Source: Actinomycetota bacterium
GTDB lineage: Bacteria; Actinomycetota; Geothermincolia; Fen-727; JAQURN01
Length of the DNA: 6,217 nucleotides
Assembly (NCBI GenBank): GCA_028715585.1
Contig: JAQURN010000081.1
Coordinates: 1-6,217 of the forward strand
Direction: 5' to 3'
Shown here: piece by piece, positions 6,149 to 6,217 of the stretch
Layout: every line of letters begins with the position of its first letter
Numbering within the stretch: position 1 is the stretch's first letter
Translations under genes and position numbers: made by a program
The notes under the pieces: generated by a model
What the model was told of the DNA's origin: nothing
Databases searched by the model: none
Seen by the model: the letters and a program-made list of their open reading frames with translations, nothing else

Positions 6149-6217
6149 CTACCTGCCAAGCGTCACATCCGCAACCTCGCCCTCGGTTGCCCTCACAAGA
6201 TCATAAGACCGTATCTT
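6149..6217 (-). CDS. C-terminal fragment of an unidentified protein (22 codons plus stop)
   Basis: One minus-strand frame is open from the right edge to a TAG at 6149-6151 and encodes KIRSYDLVRATEGEVADVTL plus Gly-Arg. The even, protein-like composition and the position just upstream of a same-strand tRNA suggest the end of a real gene. The fragment is too short for me to assign a family, and chance openness over 22 codons cannot be excluded. Confidence 0.45.
   Translation of the reverse strand, partial: KIRSYDLVRATEGEVADVTLGR

Overview
The window comes from a bacterium. The tRNA-Leu has a bacterial-type body and an encoded CCA end, and the start sites carry Shine-Dalgarno sequences. The left-hand protease ends in tandem modules of the 'WY[LF][AS]EG[ST]T...GFEE..L.QNPG' type. 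From memory these are common in secreted proteins of deep-branching Actinomycetota (Geothermincolia/Aquicultoria-like lineages), so I infer such a host; this is not proven by the window. There are no insertion sequences, CRISPR arrays, phage genes or large repeats.

Layout, left to right. (1) Positions 1-1956, minus strand: a secreted subtilisin-like (S8) serine protease with signal peptide, propeptide, complete catalytic tetrad, an IPT/TIG-like domain and at least two C-terminal modules; its C-terminus runs off the left edge. It occupies the whole left third even though no closed reading frame ends there. (2) Positions 1957-2092: a 136-bp divergent intergenic region that should hold promoters for the protease and the lar operon. 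(3) Positions 2093-4876, plus strand: a compact three-gene operon, larE-larB-larC (4-nt gap, then a 4-nt overlap), for the nickel-pincer nucleotide (NPN) cofactor. (4) A 32-bp convergent gap. (5) Positions 4909-6009, minus strand: an uncharacterised single-pass membrane protein with a long extracytoplasmic helical region and a C-terminal CARDB-like domain. (6) Positions 6035-6121, minus strand: tRNA-Leu(CAG). (7) Positions 6149-6217, minus strand: the last 22 codons of an unidentified gene.

How the genes work together. LarB carboxylates the pyridinium ring of nicotinic acid adenine dinucleotide (NaAD) and releases AMP. LarE converts the two carboxylates to thiocarboxylates. LarC inserts nickel using CTP. 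The product is the cofactor of lactate racemase (LarA) and related racemases and epimerases. No larA homologue is present, so the enzyme using the cofactor must be encoded elsewhere. The protease and the membrane protein have no evident link to the lar pathway. The right-hand minus-strand genes (partial CDS, tRNA, membrane protein) are spaced tightly enough to be one transcript.

I found no convincing undescribed system. The points most worth a second look are the three-cysteine LarE, the Cys-x-Cys next to the protease's catalytic serine, the LarB active-site variants, and the tRNA placed directly upstream of a membrane-protein gene.
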